Assembly (NCBI GenBank): GCA_014381745.1
Contig: JACNLA010000028.1
Span: forward strand, 1-64,000
Direction: 5' to 3'
Origin: Actinomycetota bacterium
Lineage (GTDB): Bacteria > Actinomycetota > Acidimicrobiia > Acidimicrobiales > MedAcidi-G1
Length of the DNA: 64,000 nucleotides
Shown here: piece by piece, positions 17,043 through 25,443 of the stretch
How the letters are laid out: each line of letters begins with the position of its first letter
Position numbering within the stretch: position 1 is the first letter of the stretch
Notes under the pieces: generated by a model
Told to the model about the DNA's origin: nothing
What the model saw: only the letters and a program-made list of their open reading frames with translations
Databases searched by the model: none
Translations under genes and position numbers: made by a program

Positions 17043-17351
17043 TCAGTCCACCGGATGGTGGTCTCGTGCTGCCTGTTGGAGCTGCCCTGTCCGCCACTCG
17101 GCCATTGCCCGCAGGGTCAGCGCAACCACGATTCCCACGCCGCCGGCAGCGATAGCCGCGCCCAGCACACCCATCAATCCGGCCAGATTCTGACAACCTG
17201 ACGTGCACTGGAGGTCGGTTACGGCATATCCGACGAGGCCACCGGATGCCCCACCGGTCAATACCGCTAAGAAGGCAAGCAGGCGTGCGATCAGTGAGGG
17301 TGCAGCTGAGCGTGGGCCCGGAGTTGTCGTCTCAGAACTGCTTTCATTCAC
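17043..17351 (-). CDS. Small membrane protein, function unknown
   Basis: About 102 residues if begun at the GTG at 17351. Two hydrophobic segments (ARLLAFLAVLTGGASGGLVG and LMGVLGAAIAAGGVGIVVAL) flank a CTSGC loop that could form a disulfide. The longer open frame to 17549 overlaps the divergent Nudix gene and is low-complexity, so I reject it. It ends 6 bases before the IMPase-family gene and may be in its operon. Confidence 0.6.
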   Translation of the reverse strand: MNESSSETTTPGPRSAAPSLIARLLAFLAVLTGGASGGLVGYAVTDLQCTSGCQNLAGLMGVLGAAIAAGGVGIVVALTLRAMAEWRTGQLQQAARDHHPVD

Positions 17352-17404
17352 GACGGGTGAGGCTACCTCCGGTTCCGTCCTCGGTGATGGTGCAGACTGT
17401 GCCG

Positions 17405-17905
17405 ATGGCCGGCCGGCGGGAACATGAATGGAGGGTTGCGGGTGCCCTGATCGAACAGGACGGCTTGCTTTTGTTGGTCGCCAACCGGAGGCGGGGAGGA
17501 AGCCTGGAATGGACCCCGCCCGGAGGGGTGATAGATGCCGGCGAGACAAGCCAGGGCGCGCTGGCTCGCGAGGTCCGTGAGGAAACCGGCCTCATTGTGG
17601 AGTCATGGTCCTCGATGATCTACGAGGTATCGGTCGACTTTCCGGAGCGAGGGATGCAGTTGGGGGTCGAGGTGTTCATGGCCGACTCGTGGCATGGAGC
17701 CATGGTCTTTGCAGATCCCGACGGGATTGTGGAAGAGGGTCGCTTCGTGGACCCTGAAGAGGGCAGCGCTTTGTTGAGGTCGGCGCCCCGGTGGGTGAAC
17801 GAACCGGTTTGCGCATGGCTTGCCGGCGAGACGAGACCCGGGATGCACTTTGACTATCTGGCAACCGGAACTGATCCAGCGGGCCTGACAGTCGAGCGCA
17901 GGTGA
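17405..17905 (+). CDS. Nudix hydrolase
   Basis: A 166-residue Nudix protein. The Nudix box GX5EX7REUXEEXGU is complete (GVIDAGETSQGALAREVREETGLI), and the fold's first strands (WRVAGALIEQDGLLLLVANR) precede it. The substrate is unknown; a nucleotide-sanitising role would fit its coupling to dinB. The start could be ATG 17405 or ATG 17387. The stop overlaps the dinB start by 4 bases. Confidence 0.88.
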   Translation: MAGRREHEWRVAGALIEQDGLLLLVANRRRGGSLEWTPPGGVIDAGETSQGALAREVREETGLIVESWSSMIYEVSVDFPERGMQLGVEVFMADSWHGAMVFADPDGIVEEGRFVDPEEGSALLRSAPRWVNEPVCAWLAGETRPGMHFDYLATGTDPAGLTVERR

Positions 17906-19188
17906 GGACCGACACGCCGATTCTGCATGTTGACATGGACGCGTTCTTCGCCGCGGTCGAGGTGCTCCGCCACCCTGAACTGGTGGGGCAGCCTGTCGTC
18001 GTCGGTGGGAGCGGAGAGAGGGGTGTGGTGGCAGCCGCCTCCTATGAGGCGCGGGTCTTCGGCATCCACTCTGCGATGCCCTCCCTGAGGGCCAGGGGGC
18101 TCTGCCCGGACCTCGTGTTCCTGCCCGGCGATCATGCCCACTACCGGGAGGTGAGTCAGCGGGTAATGGCGATATTTCACAGGTTCACGCCCCTTGTGGA
18201 GCCGATCTCCCTTGACGAGGCCTTCCTGGATGTGGGTGGAGCCCAACGCACGATGGGTGAACCGACCCGGATCGCGTCTGAGATTCGGCGCCTTGTCCTC
18301 TCCGAGGAGGGTTTGCGTTGCTCGGTTGGAGTAGCCCCCAACAAGTTCCTGGCCAAGCTGGCCAGCGAACAGGCAAAGCCGAAGGTCTCTCGTGATGGAG
18401 CGGCGGAGGGAGCAGGAGTCTGCGTTGTCATGCCAGATGGGGTGGAGGCGTTCTTGGCCCCTCTGCCGGCGCGGGCTGTGTGGGGTGTAGGCCCCAAGAC
18501 CCTTGAGCGCCTCCAGAGGCTGGGGGTCTCAACGGTCGGTGACCTGGCCGCCGTACCCGAGGCAACCCTGATCTCGGTTCTGGGCCGTGCCTCCGGCAGT
18601 CAACTCTGGAGCCTGGCAAGGGGGCTCGACGAGAGGCCCGTCGAAACTGAGCAGGCCGTGAAGTCAATTGGGCATGAGGAGACCTTCCCTGTTGACCTGG
18701 TGGAGCCTGATGCCCTCGCCCGACAACTTCTGAGAATGGTGGATGAGGTCGCAGTCAGGATGAGAGAGGCGGGGGTGACGGGCAGAACCGTGAACATCAA
18801 GGTGCGCTTCGCTGACTTCACCACCATCAGTCGTTCCTCGACCCTCGCAGATGCAACCGATAGCGGCGCTGAGATCGGCGATGTCGCCGGTGCAATGCTG
18901 GACCTGATCGATACCGCCCCGGGAGTCAGGCTGCTCGGCGTGTCTCTCAGCGGGTTGCGCGATGGATCGGTCCGACAACTTCGGCTGGATGAGATTCCTG
19001 AGACCGGGTGGGACTCAAGAAGCCGTCCGGACAGGCTGCCTCGGTGGCGCGCTGCCGATGGCGTGGTGGATCTGATAAGGCGTCGGTTCGGCCACCGGGC
19101 CATTGGCCGCGACCTGCCTGAAACAGGTTCGAGGGTGGAGGATTCGACCGAGAGGCAACCATGGGGGCCGGATTCTCGTGATTCCTGA
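17902..19188 (+). CDS. dinB: DNA polymerase IV (Y-family)
   Basis: A 428-residue Y-family translesion polymerase. Palm motifs are HVDMDAFFAAVE with D11/D13 and SLDEAFLD with the DE pair at about 103-104. A helix-hairpin-helix region (VGPKTLERLQRLGVSTVGDLA) and the little-finger domain follow. No canonical beta-clamp peptide was evident to me at the C-terminus, although a divergent one could be missed. GTG start overlaps the Nudix stop. Confidence 0.94.
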   Translation: MRTDTPILHVDMDAFFAAVEVLRHPELVGQPVVVGGSGERGVVAAASYEARVFGIHSAMPSLRARGLCPDLVFLPGDHAHYREVSQRVMAIFHRFTPLVEPISLDEAFLDVGGAQRTMGEPTRIASEIRRLVLSEEGLRCSVGVAPNKFLAKLASEQAKPKVSRDGAAEGAGVCVVMPDGVEAFLAPLPARAVWGVGPKTLERLQRLGVSTVGDLAAVPEATLISVLGRASGSQLWSLARGLDERPVETEQAVKSIGHEETFPVDLVEPDALARQLLRMVDEVAVRMREAGVTGRTVNIKVRFADFTTISRSSTLADATDSGAEIGDVAGAMLDLIDTAPGVRLLGVSLSGLRDGSVRQLRLDEIPETGWDSRSRPDRLPRWRAADGVVDLIRRRFGHRAIGRDLPETGSRVEDSTERQPWGPDSRDS

Positions 19189-19350
19189 TCAACAAGCGCC
19201 TGTGGGGGGGCCTACGGGCAACAGCTCACAACCGGTATCTGCGAGAAATGATCGTGCGCGTTGTTGAGTGGGTGCCGCTGTGCGATGCTTGAAGCCCTGA
19301 GGGCCACTTCGGTGAAGGCCTGTGAGTTGACGAGAAGAGGTGTGTAGGCG

Positions 19351-19746
19351 GTGCCGCTGTCCGACGAAGAGGAGCGCATCCTCAGCGAGATCGAGGAACA
19401 GCTCAACGAAACCGACCCGGGCCTGGTGCGCGAGGTTTCCCAGACGACCGTGTACACACAGTCCCTTCAGCACCTCAAGTGGTCCATCCTGGGTTTCGTC
19501 CTGGGTGTGACGATCATGGTCGCGAGCCTCTCAACGTCATTCCTGCTGTCCTTTCTGGGGTTCCTGGTGATGCTGGCGTCGGCGCTGGCACTCGAACGCA
19601 ACGCCCGCCATCTGGGTCGCACGGGTATTCAGCAGGCAACACAGTCGGGTCGCGGAGCGGCCCTCAAGACTGCCGTCGGAGATAGCCGCCAACGGATGAG
19701 GGAGCGCTTCCGCCGAGGCGACGACCGTCGCCCGGGCGGCATCTGA
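19351..19746 (+). CDS. DUF3040 membrane protein
   Basis: A 131-residue actinobacterial DUF3040 protein. It opens MPLSDEEERILSEIEEQL, the family's signature helix. A hydrophobic hairpin follows (residues 45-80), and the C-terminus is basic (RQRMRERFRRGDDRR). Genes of this family often sit just upstream of mraZ in Actinobacteria, as here (about 2 kb away). The function is unknown. GTG start with the ribosome-binding site gaagaggtg upstream. Confidence 0.85.
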   Translation: MPLSDEEERILSEIEEQLNETDPGLVREVSQTTVYTQSLQHLKWSILGFVLGVTIMVASLSTSFLLSFLGFLVMLASALALERNARHLGRTGIQQATQSGRGAALKTAVGDSRQRMRERFRRGDDRRPGGI

Positions 19747-19769
19747 GCCGCCTGCGAAGGCGACAGGCA

Positions 19770-20639
19770 TTGGCCCACACCCTGGCCATCGACATCGGTG
19801 GAACCAAGTTGGCGGCGGCGCGCGTCGATCCCGAGGGGATCATCCTTGATCGCCGCCGGGTGGCAACTGCCGGCGCTGACGCAGAAGAGCTCTTCGGGCA
19901 GTTGGCGGATCTTGTCTCTCCGTTGATGGATGGAGGCAACCTTGAGGTGTGCGGTGTCGGTTCAGGTGGGCCGATGACGACAGGCGGTGAGACGGTGTCT
20001 CCCTTGAACATCCCCCAGTGGCGGGGGTTTCCCCTCAGGCGGCGCCTTGAGGACCTGGTCGGGGTGCCCGTAGCTGTCGACAATGACGCCAAGGCGCTGG
20101 CACTGGGCGAGGGTTGGCGTGGTGCAGCAGTCGGTTGCCGAAACTATCTCGCCATGGTTGTGTCAACTGGCGTTGGTGGCGGGCTGGTCATTGACGGCCG
20201 CCTCCTTGACGGCGAAGCCGGAAATGCCGGGCATATTGGTCACCTCATCGTCGACCCGGACGGTCCTGAATGCAGGTGTGGGAGCAGAGGTTGCCTTGAG
20301 GCGATGGCGTCGGGCACTGCTCTTGCCGAACAACTCGACTGTCCGGTTGAGGATGCCCCTGAGAATGTGCGTAGACGTACGGGGCAGCTGGTGGGTCGTG
20401 GTGTCGCATCCGTCGTGAACCTCCTTGACCTGCCCCTCGTCGTTGTGGCCGGGTCGGTTGCGTTGGGGTTTGGTGAGGTCTTCTTTGAGGCCGCCCAGGC
20501 TGAGCTGGAAGACCACTGTGGCTTGGGCTTTACCCACGGGGCAGAGATTGTTCCTGCTGGCCTCGGGCCGGACGGTCCCCTGGTGGGTGCTGCTGCAGTC
20601 GGCCGGACTGCGCTGGGCGAGTCGGTTCTGGTCCCGTGA
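19770..20639 (+). CDS. ROK-family sugar kinase (glucokinase-like)
   Basis: A 289-residue ROK protein. The ATP loop is AIDIGGTKLAAARV (5-18), the catalytic base lies in VDNDAKALALGE (D in NDAK), and the zinc-binding ROK signature is NAGHIGHLIVDPDGPECRCG followed by SRGCLE. It lacks a DNA-binding domain, so it is an enzyme rather than a repressor. Glucose is the usual substrate in Actinobacteria, but this is not proven. TTG start; stop overlaps the next gene by 4 bases. Confidence 0.88.
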   Translation: MAHTLAIDIGGTKLAAARVDPEGIILDRRRVATAGADAEELFGQLADLVSPLMDGGNLEVCGVGSGGPMTTGGETVSPLNIPQWRGFPLRRRLEDLVGVPVAVDNDAKALALGEGWRGAAVGCRNYLAMVVSTGVGGGLVIDGRLLDGEAGNAGHIGHLIVDPDGPECRCGSRGCLEAMASGTALAEQLDCPVEDAPENVRRRTGQLVGRGVASVVNLLDLPLVVVAGSVALGFGEVFFEAAQAELEDHCGLGFTHGAEIVPAGLGPDGPLVGAAAVGRTALGESVLVP

Positions 20640-20890
20640 GAATCAGGCTGGTTGCCCGTCTAATGGTGGCCATCCTCGGTCGGCCGAGGCTGTGGCCAGT
20701 TGCCGTCAGGCAGGCCAACCGCCTTGCCGTTCCCGGTTGGTGGCGGCATCCCCCCTTCCTCCCGCTGCCCGACCGCAGGTACGCGGGCTTCCGGACCCTC
20801 ACGCAGTACGGGGATTCGGAGCATGAGCCCGATGTCGCCGATGTGCTCGTCTGGTTGACATGGTGTGCGGAGATGGAGCGGGGCATCTGA
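20636..20890 (+). CDS. Conserved small protein, function unknown
   Basis: An 84-residue protein with a basic, partly hydrophobic N-terminus and a Trp- and Pro-rich centre (GWWRHPPFLPLPDRRYAGFRT). I recognise no domain. Its start overlaps the ROK gene by 4 bases and its stop overlaps the next start by one base, so it is firmly inside the operon, which supports it being real. Confidence 0.75.
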   Translation: MRIRLVARLMVAILGRPRLWPVAVRQANRLAVPGWWRHPPFLPLPDRRYAGFRTLTQYGDSEHEPDVADVLVWLTWCAEMERGI

Positions 20891-21528
20891 TGCCGTCCGG
20901 TTGGGCGGTGGAGCGTCCGGCCGGGAGCATCGCCGAGCGGCACGGGAGGGAGCCGCACTTCGAGGGTCGGAGCGTTCTGATTCATGAGATCAGCGATGTC
21001 GCAATTGTGGTTGGCAGCGCCCAGAGGGAGGTGCCGGTGTCGACGGGCATTGAGGTCCTTCGGCGGAGGTCAGGAGGGGGAGCCGTCTTGTTGGCCCCTG
21101 ACGAACTGCTCTGGGTTGATGTGGTGCTGCCAAGGGGTGATCCGCTCTGGCAGGACGATGTCTCAAGTTCCGTGTGGTGGCTGGGTGATGCCTGGCGCAT
21201 GGCGCTTCTTGATCTCGGTGTTGAGGCGACGGTCCACTCCGGTCCGATGCTCGCCACCAGATGGTCCGACAGGGTCTGTTTCGCCGGGGTCGGGCCGGGG
21301 GAGGTTCTGGTCGGAGGTCGAAAGGTGGTGGGCATAAGCCAGCGGCGGAACCGGCATGGCGCTCGCTTCCAGTGTGCTGTGCTGCTGCGTTGGAGGCCTG
21401 CTGAGATGGTCCGGCTCTTCAATCTGGAGCCTGCCGCTGAGGCTCTGGTTGATCTGGAGGCAGCGGCCATGGGTCTTGGAGCCGGTGCGCCGGAGTTGTC
21501 TGCGGCGTTCTTGAACCGACTTCCCTGA
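20890..21528 (+). CDS. Lipoate-protein ligase-family protein
   Basis: A 212-residue member of the biotin/lipoate protein ligase fold. The diagnostic RRRSGGGAVLLAPDELLWVDVVLP contains the RRxSGGGAV lipoate-binding loop (split here as residues near 58-66), and the lysine segment is GRKVVGISQRRNRHGARF. Family members attach lipoate or octanoate to E2 and GcvH. The ATG overlaps the previous stop by one base (TGATG); a longer frame would overlap the small gene. Whether it is a ligase or a transferase is not shown. Confidence 0.82.
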   Translation: MPSGWAVERPAGSIAERHGREPHFEGRSVLIHEISDVAIVVGSAQREVPVSTGIEVLRRRSGGGAVLLAPDELLWVDVVLPRGDPLWQDDVSSSVWWLGDAWRMALLDLGVEATVHSGPMLATRWSDRVCFAGVGPGEVLVGGRKVVGISQRRNRHGARFQCAVLLRWRPAEMVRLFNLEPAAEALVDLEAAAMGLGAGAPELSAAFLNRLP

Positions 21529-21610
21529 TCTTCATCTTCCGATTCGGGGGAGTCGGCGCGTCCGGTTCTTGGTAGCAACGGTCGCCCTACCTGCGCGTCC
21601 AGGTTCCCGG

Positions 21611-21680
21611 ATTGGGTTGAGGTGGTTCCTCCGATTTGCCAAGTGGGGGAGATACCCATAGAGTGGAGCGTTATGGAGGG
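21611..21680 (+). promoter_or_regulatory. mraZ promoter with MraZ-box-like repeats
   Basis: A promoter reads ttgcca (21636-21641), 17 bases, then tagagt (21659-21664). Overlapping it are TGGG/TGGA/TGGT repeats: tggg at 21613, tggt at 21623, tggg at 21644, tgga at 21664 and tgga at 21674. The two upstream copies are 10 bases apart, and the last three are 20 and 10 bases apart. MraZ represses its own operon by binding such TGG repeats in 10-bp phase, so this is a likely operator. Confidence 0.65.
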
Positions 21681-21696
21681 AAGGGGAGAGGTGACG

Positions 21697-22122
21697 ATGC
21701 CGTTCGTCGGGACGTATGACCACACCCTTGACGAGAAGGGCCGCCTCGTGCTGCCTGCCAAGTTCCGCAGCCACCTCAACGGACCTGCATACCTCTCACC
21801 CTGGGCCGGATGTGTCGCCCTATGGACAGCTGACCGATTCACGGCCATGGTTCGCCGTCTCGAGGAGGAGGTACGCGCCGGCGAAACCGAACCGGGCGTC
21901 TTGAGAGGACTGGCAGCCCGCTCCGAGGAGGTCAGGCTGGACCCACAGGGCCGAATCATCGTGCCGCCCAGGCTCCGGGAGTTCGCCGCACTCGAACGTG
22001 ACGTCGCCGTCTGTGGCGCAATCGACTGGATCGAGATCTGGAATGCCCCCGACTGGGAGGGAATGGCCGACGACCTGGACAGGTCCGTCGCCGAAGCCTT
22101 TCGCCGGGGGAGTGGAATCTGA
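21697..22122 (+). CDS. mraZ: Transcriptional regulator MraZ
   Basis: A 141-residue MraZ, first gene of the division and cell-wall cluster. It has two AbrB-like SpoVT motifs: GTYDHTLDEKGRLVLPAKFR (4-23) and VRLDPQGRIIVPPRLREFA (near 78-96). MraZ forms a ring-shaped oligomer that binds its own promoter. The ATG at 21697 follows ggggagaggtg and matches the conserved first residues (MPFVGTYDH). An upstream in-frame ATG is less likely. Confidence 0.93.
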   Translation: MPFVGTYDHTLDEKGRLVLPAKFRSHLNGPAYLSPWAGCVALWTADRFTAMVRRLEEEVRAGETEPGVLRGLAARSEEVRLDPQGRIIVPPRLREFAALERDVAVCGAIDWIEIWNAPDWEGMADDLDRSVAEAFRRGSGI

Positions 22123-22141
22123 GCCCGGGACAAGGAAGAGC

Positions 22142-23170
22142 ATGAAGTTGATGACAGCTCGCAGACGGAGCAGAGACCGTCGCTGCGAGGTCGACAGGAT
22201 CGTGGAAGAAGACAACCAGATGGACAACAGCGGACGAGTTCCGGCAGAGAACTTCCAGCACCAGCCGGTGATGCTCGACGAGGTCCTCGAGTCCCTGTCC
22301 GACATCCCGGAGGGCGCCATCCTTGATGCGACCGTCGGAGGAGCAGGCCACGCAGCGGCCCTCATGGCCGCTCACCCCGACAGCAACCTCATCGGCATCG
22401 ACAGGGACCCTGACGCCCTTGCAGCCGCAGCCGGGCGGCTCTCAGCATTCGGCGACCGGGTGGCTCTACACCACTCAGAGTTCGGCGATCTCGGCCTGGT
22501 GCTCGACGAGGCCGGGAACCGGCAGATCTCGGCATTCCTCTTTGACCTGGGTGTCTCCTCGCCCCAACTGGACCGTGTCGAGCGCGGCTTCAGCTACCGG
22601 CACGCAGGCCCCCTCGATATGCGAATGGACCAGACTCGAGGCCGAACAGCATCAGAGGTCGTGAACAGCTACCGCGCAGCGGACCTTGCCAGCGTGCTGT
22701 ACAGAAACTCCGACGAGAGGTACGCCCGACGAATCGCCGAGGCCATCGTGGCGGCAAGACCGATCACCGACACCGCCGAACTTGCCGAGGTGGTCAGCTC
22801 GGCAATCCCTGCCCCAGCGCGCCGAAGCGGCGGTCACCCGGCCAAGCGCACATTTCAGGCCATCCGGATCGAGGTGAACTCTGAGCTGGAACAGTTGGCA
22901 ATCGGACTCGACGCAGCAATCAAACGTCTGAGACCCGGCGGGCGGGGAGTGGTCATCTCCTACCATTCGGGCGAAGACCGCCTGGTGAAGGTCCGGTTCG
23001 ACCGCGCCGTCACCGGCGGCTGCACCTGCCCACCACGGTTGCCCTGTGGTTGCGGTGCAGTACCCGAGGCAGTTGCGCTCAGGAGAAGGGCACTACGTCC
23101 AGGCGAAACCGAGGTTGAGAGCAACCCACGTGCTTCCAGCGCCCGCCTACGAATTCTGGAGCGGGCATGA
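22142..23170 (+). CDS. rsmH: 16S rRNA (cytosine-1402-N4)-methyltransferase
   Basis: RsmH (MraW) methylates C1402 in the decoding centre. Recognisable parts are QHQPVMLDEVLESL, the SAM loop DATVGGAGHAAALM, LFDLGVSSPQLD, the RGFSYRHAGPLDMRMD segment and RTFQAIRIEVNSEL. The start at 22142 gives 342 residues with aaggaag upstream. A second ATG at 22220 gives 316, closer to the family and also preceded by ggaag; either may be used. The stop overlaps ftsL by 4 bases. Confidence 0.93.
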   Translation: MKLMTARRRSRDRRCEVDRIVEEDNQMDNSGRVPAENFQHQPVMLDEVLESLSDIPEGAILDATVGGAGHAAALMAAHPDSNLIGIDRDPDALAAAAGRLSAFGDRVALHHSEFGDLGLVLDEAGNRQISAFLFDLGVSSPQLDRVERGFSYRHAGPLDMRMDQTRGRTASEVVNSYRAADLASVLYRNSDERYARRIAEAIVAARPITDTAELAEVVSSAIPAPARRSGGHPAKRTFQAIRIEVNSELEQLAIGLDAAIKRLRPGGRGVVISYHSGEDRLVKVRFDRAVTGGCTCPPRLPCGCGAVPEAVALRRRALRPGETEVESNPRASSARLRILERA

Positions 23171-23592
23171 CTGCGGTAGTGAGGCCGGCTGGCCGTGGAC
23201 AGGTTCATACCGCACCGAAAACCCGCACCGACGCCAAGCCCCGTTTTGTCGCAACAACCAGGCCGGCACTTGGGGCAATGGGGGCTCTCACGATCTTCGG
23301 CTTCTTCGTCGCGCTCCTGGCGATGGCCTCCCTGCACAGTGTTCTCGTAAACGGCCAGTTCGAATTCGACAGCCTCCACGACCGCCTGGAATACGGACAG
23401 GAACGGTCGCAGGTGCTGAGAGAGGAGGTGGCACGCCTCGAGAGCCCGTCACGGATCCTCGCAGCAGCGACCGGTCGCCTAGGAATGATGCCGCCTCCAA
23501 ACCGCCTCTACCTGCCATCGGTAGTGCCTGGTGACCCGCTACGCCCACTGCCACCCCCAGCAGCGAACCCCTTCTCGCTCCGAGTCCGTTGA
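23167..23592 (+). CDS. ftsL: FtsL-like divisome protein
   Basis: A 141-residue bitopic protein with one membrane helix (GALTIFGFFVALLAMASLHSVL, residues about 39-60) and a periplasmic coiled coil (FDSLHDRLEYGQERSQVLREEVARLE). It sits between rsmH and ftsI, as FtsL does, and has the usual poor sequence conservation. It would join FtsQ and FtsB and activate FtsWI. The name rests mainly on position and topology. Confidence 0.8.
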   Translation: MTAVVRPAGRGQVHTAPKTRTDAKPRFVATTRPALGAMGALTIFGFFVALLAMASLHSVLVNGQFEFDSLHDRLEYGQERSQVLREEVARLESPSRILAAATGRLGMMPPPNRLYLPSVVPGDPLRPLPPPAANPFSLRVR

Positions 23593-25442
23593 GCACGGGA
23601 CCAGAGGCGACAACCGGCACCGGCCGTGGTTCCAGCCGGGACCTTCTGCGTCGTGACGCCCAGATCCGCCTCAAGCGCCGGGTTCTTCTCGTCGGTTTCA
23701 TCTTCGCCGTCCTTGCCGGGCTTCTGGGGTGGAGGCTCGTCCAACTGCAGATCATGGAGCCCGACCGGTACCTGGAGAGAGGCCTCGCCCAGAGGATCCG
23801 CACCGTTGCACTCCCTGCTGTCAGGGGAGCGATAGTTGATCGAAACGGCGTGGACCTGGCCCTGTCGGTGCCACGCAACTCCGTGGTCGCCAACCCGAGC
23901 CTCATCGCTGACCCCACAGCGGCAGCAATGGCCCTCACCGGGATCCTCAACACTGACATCGAAGTTCTTGAGAGCCGCCTCTCCAGCGACCGTTCCTTCG
24001 TCTATCTGGAACGACAGGTCGAGGACGAGATCGCCGAAATGGCCATGGCACTCGACCTGTCGGGCATCTATACCCAGCCGGAGAGAGCCAGGCTGCGTCC
24101 CGGCGACGGATCGGCGCTTGCCCTCCTCGGCAGGACAGATATCGACAACAACGGCATCAGTGGTCTCGAGCTTGTCTTTGACGATCTCCTCTCCGGAACC
24201 GACGGTGAGATGATCGTCGAAGCTGGCCTGGGTGGGTCCACGATTCCGGGAGGCGAGTACCGGGTCGAGGCTGCTGACCAGGGCCGGACCCTTGTGCTGA
24301 CAATCGACCGAGCGCTCCAGTTTGAGGCCGAGAGACTGCTGGCCGAAGGTGTCACGGCGGCAGGCGGAAAGGGCGGTGTATTGGTTGCAATGAGTCCCAC
24401 GACCGGCGAGGTTCTTGCCTCTGCAACCGTGTCACGTGGCGATGACGGAATCGTGAGGCCCTCCACCGAGCACCGGGTAGCCACCTGGACCTTTGAACCC
24501 GGGTCGATCATGAAGCCGCTGACGATGTCAGCTGTACTCGAAACGGGCACAGCTGCAGTTGATACGACCCGGGACGTTCCGAGCAGCGTTTTTGTCCATG
24601 ACGCCGACTTCACCGACTCGTTCCCACACGGCACCGAGGAGTGGTCGGTGGCCGACATCCTCCGGCAGTCCTCCAACGTTGGAACCATCCTCTGGGCTCA
24701 GGACCTCGGCGAGGAGGCGCTCTACCGTCAACTCCTGGACTTTGGACTGGGATCAGCCACCGAGTTGGGATTTCCTGGCGAGGCCAACGGAATACTCCTT
24801 CCTGTAGGCAAGTGGTCTGGCACATCGCTTCCGACCATTGCCATCGGTCAGGGGGTGTCGGCCAGCCCGATCCAGATGATCACCGCATTCTCAACCCTGG
24901 CCAACAACGGCCTTCGACCCATACCGACGCTTGTCCGAGGTTCCCTCGACGATGAGGGCGTGTTCGCTCCGCTCGGCGTGGGCGAACAGGTCGAGGTAAT
25001 TCCAGCGGGTATCGCCCGGAGCGTCGTCGAGATGATGGAGGCTGTTGTCTCAGATGGAACAGGAAAGCGCGGCCAGGTGCCCGGTTATCGGGTTGCCGGC
25101 AAGACCGGTACGGCGTGGAAGCCCCTCGACAAGGGCGGTTACGGCGAGGACAAGGATGAGATCCGCTATGTCGCGAGCTTTGCAGGGTTCCTTCCCGCAG
25201 AAGCTCCCGAGATCGTGATACTGGTAGTCGTGGATGAGCCCGCAAGAAGCACCTACTCAGGTGGCAGGGCGGCAGCGCCGATCTTCGCTGACTACGCACA
25301 GTTCGCCGTCCGCCAACTGCGGATTCCATCAGAGTTTGAACGGACCGGGCTGGACCAGGTTGGAAGGGTCATGGCTACCACGCCGGCGCGGGAGATGAGC
25401 ATCCTGGCCGCCGAGGAGGCTGCCCTGTCGGGCATCGGGTGA
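23589..25442 (+). CDS. ftsI: Septal peptidoglycan transpeptidase FtsI (PBP3)
   Basis: A 617-residue class B penicillin-binding protein. One membrane helix (VLLVGFIFAVLAGLLGWRLV) is followed by a dimerisation domain (PAVRGAIVDRNG). The transpeptidase motifs are SIMK with catalytic S306, SSN at 361-363 and KTG at 505-507. There is no PASTA domain. TTG start overlaps the ftsL stop by 4 bases. It cross-links septal wall together with FtsW, encoded downstream. Confidence 0.94.
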   Translation: MSTGPEATTGTGRGSSRDLLRRDAQIRLKRRVLLVGFIFAVLAGLLGWRLVQLQIMEPDRYLERGLAQRIRTVALPAVRGAIVDRNGVDLALSVPRNSVVANPSLIADPTAAAMALTGILNTDIEVLESRLSSDRSFVYLERQVEDEIAEMAMALDLSGIYTQPERARLRPGDGSALALLGRTDIDNNGISGLELVFDDLLSGTDGEMIVEAGLGGSTIPGGEYRVEAADQGRTLVLTIDRALQFEAERLLAEGVTAAGGKGGVLVAMSPTTGEVLASATVSRGDDGIVRPSTEHRVATWTFEPGSIMKPLTMSAVLETGTAAVDTTRDVPSSVFVHDADFTDSFPHGTEEWSVADILRQSSNVGTILWAQDLGEEALYRQLLDFGLGSATELGFPGEANGILLPVGKWSGTSLPTIAIGQGVSASPIQMITAFSTLANNGLRPIPTLVRGSLDDEGVFAPLGVGEQVEVIPAGIARSVVEMMEAVVSDGTGKRGQVPGYRVAGKTGTAWKPLDKGGYGEDKDEIRYVASFAGFLPAEAPEIVILVVVDEPARSTYSGGRAAAPIFADYAQFAVRQLRIPSEFERTGLDQVGRVMATTPAREMSILAAEEAALSGIG

Positions 25443-25443
25443 G

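Noticed and set aside
20982-22133. A 383-codon minus-strand frame across the lipoate-ligase-family gene and mraZ
   Set aside because: It spans two real genes and the mraZ promoter and is Ser/Thr/Pro-rich, a typical shadow.
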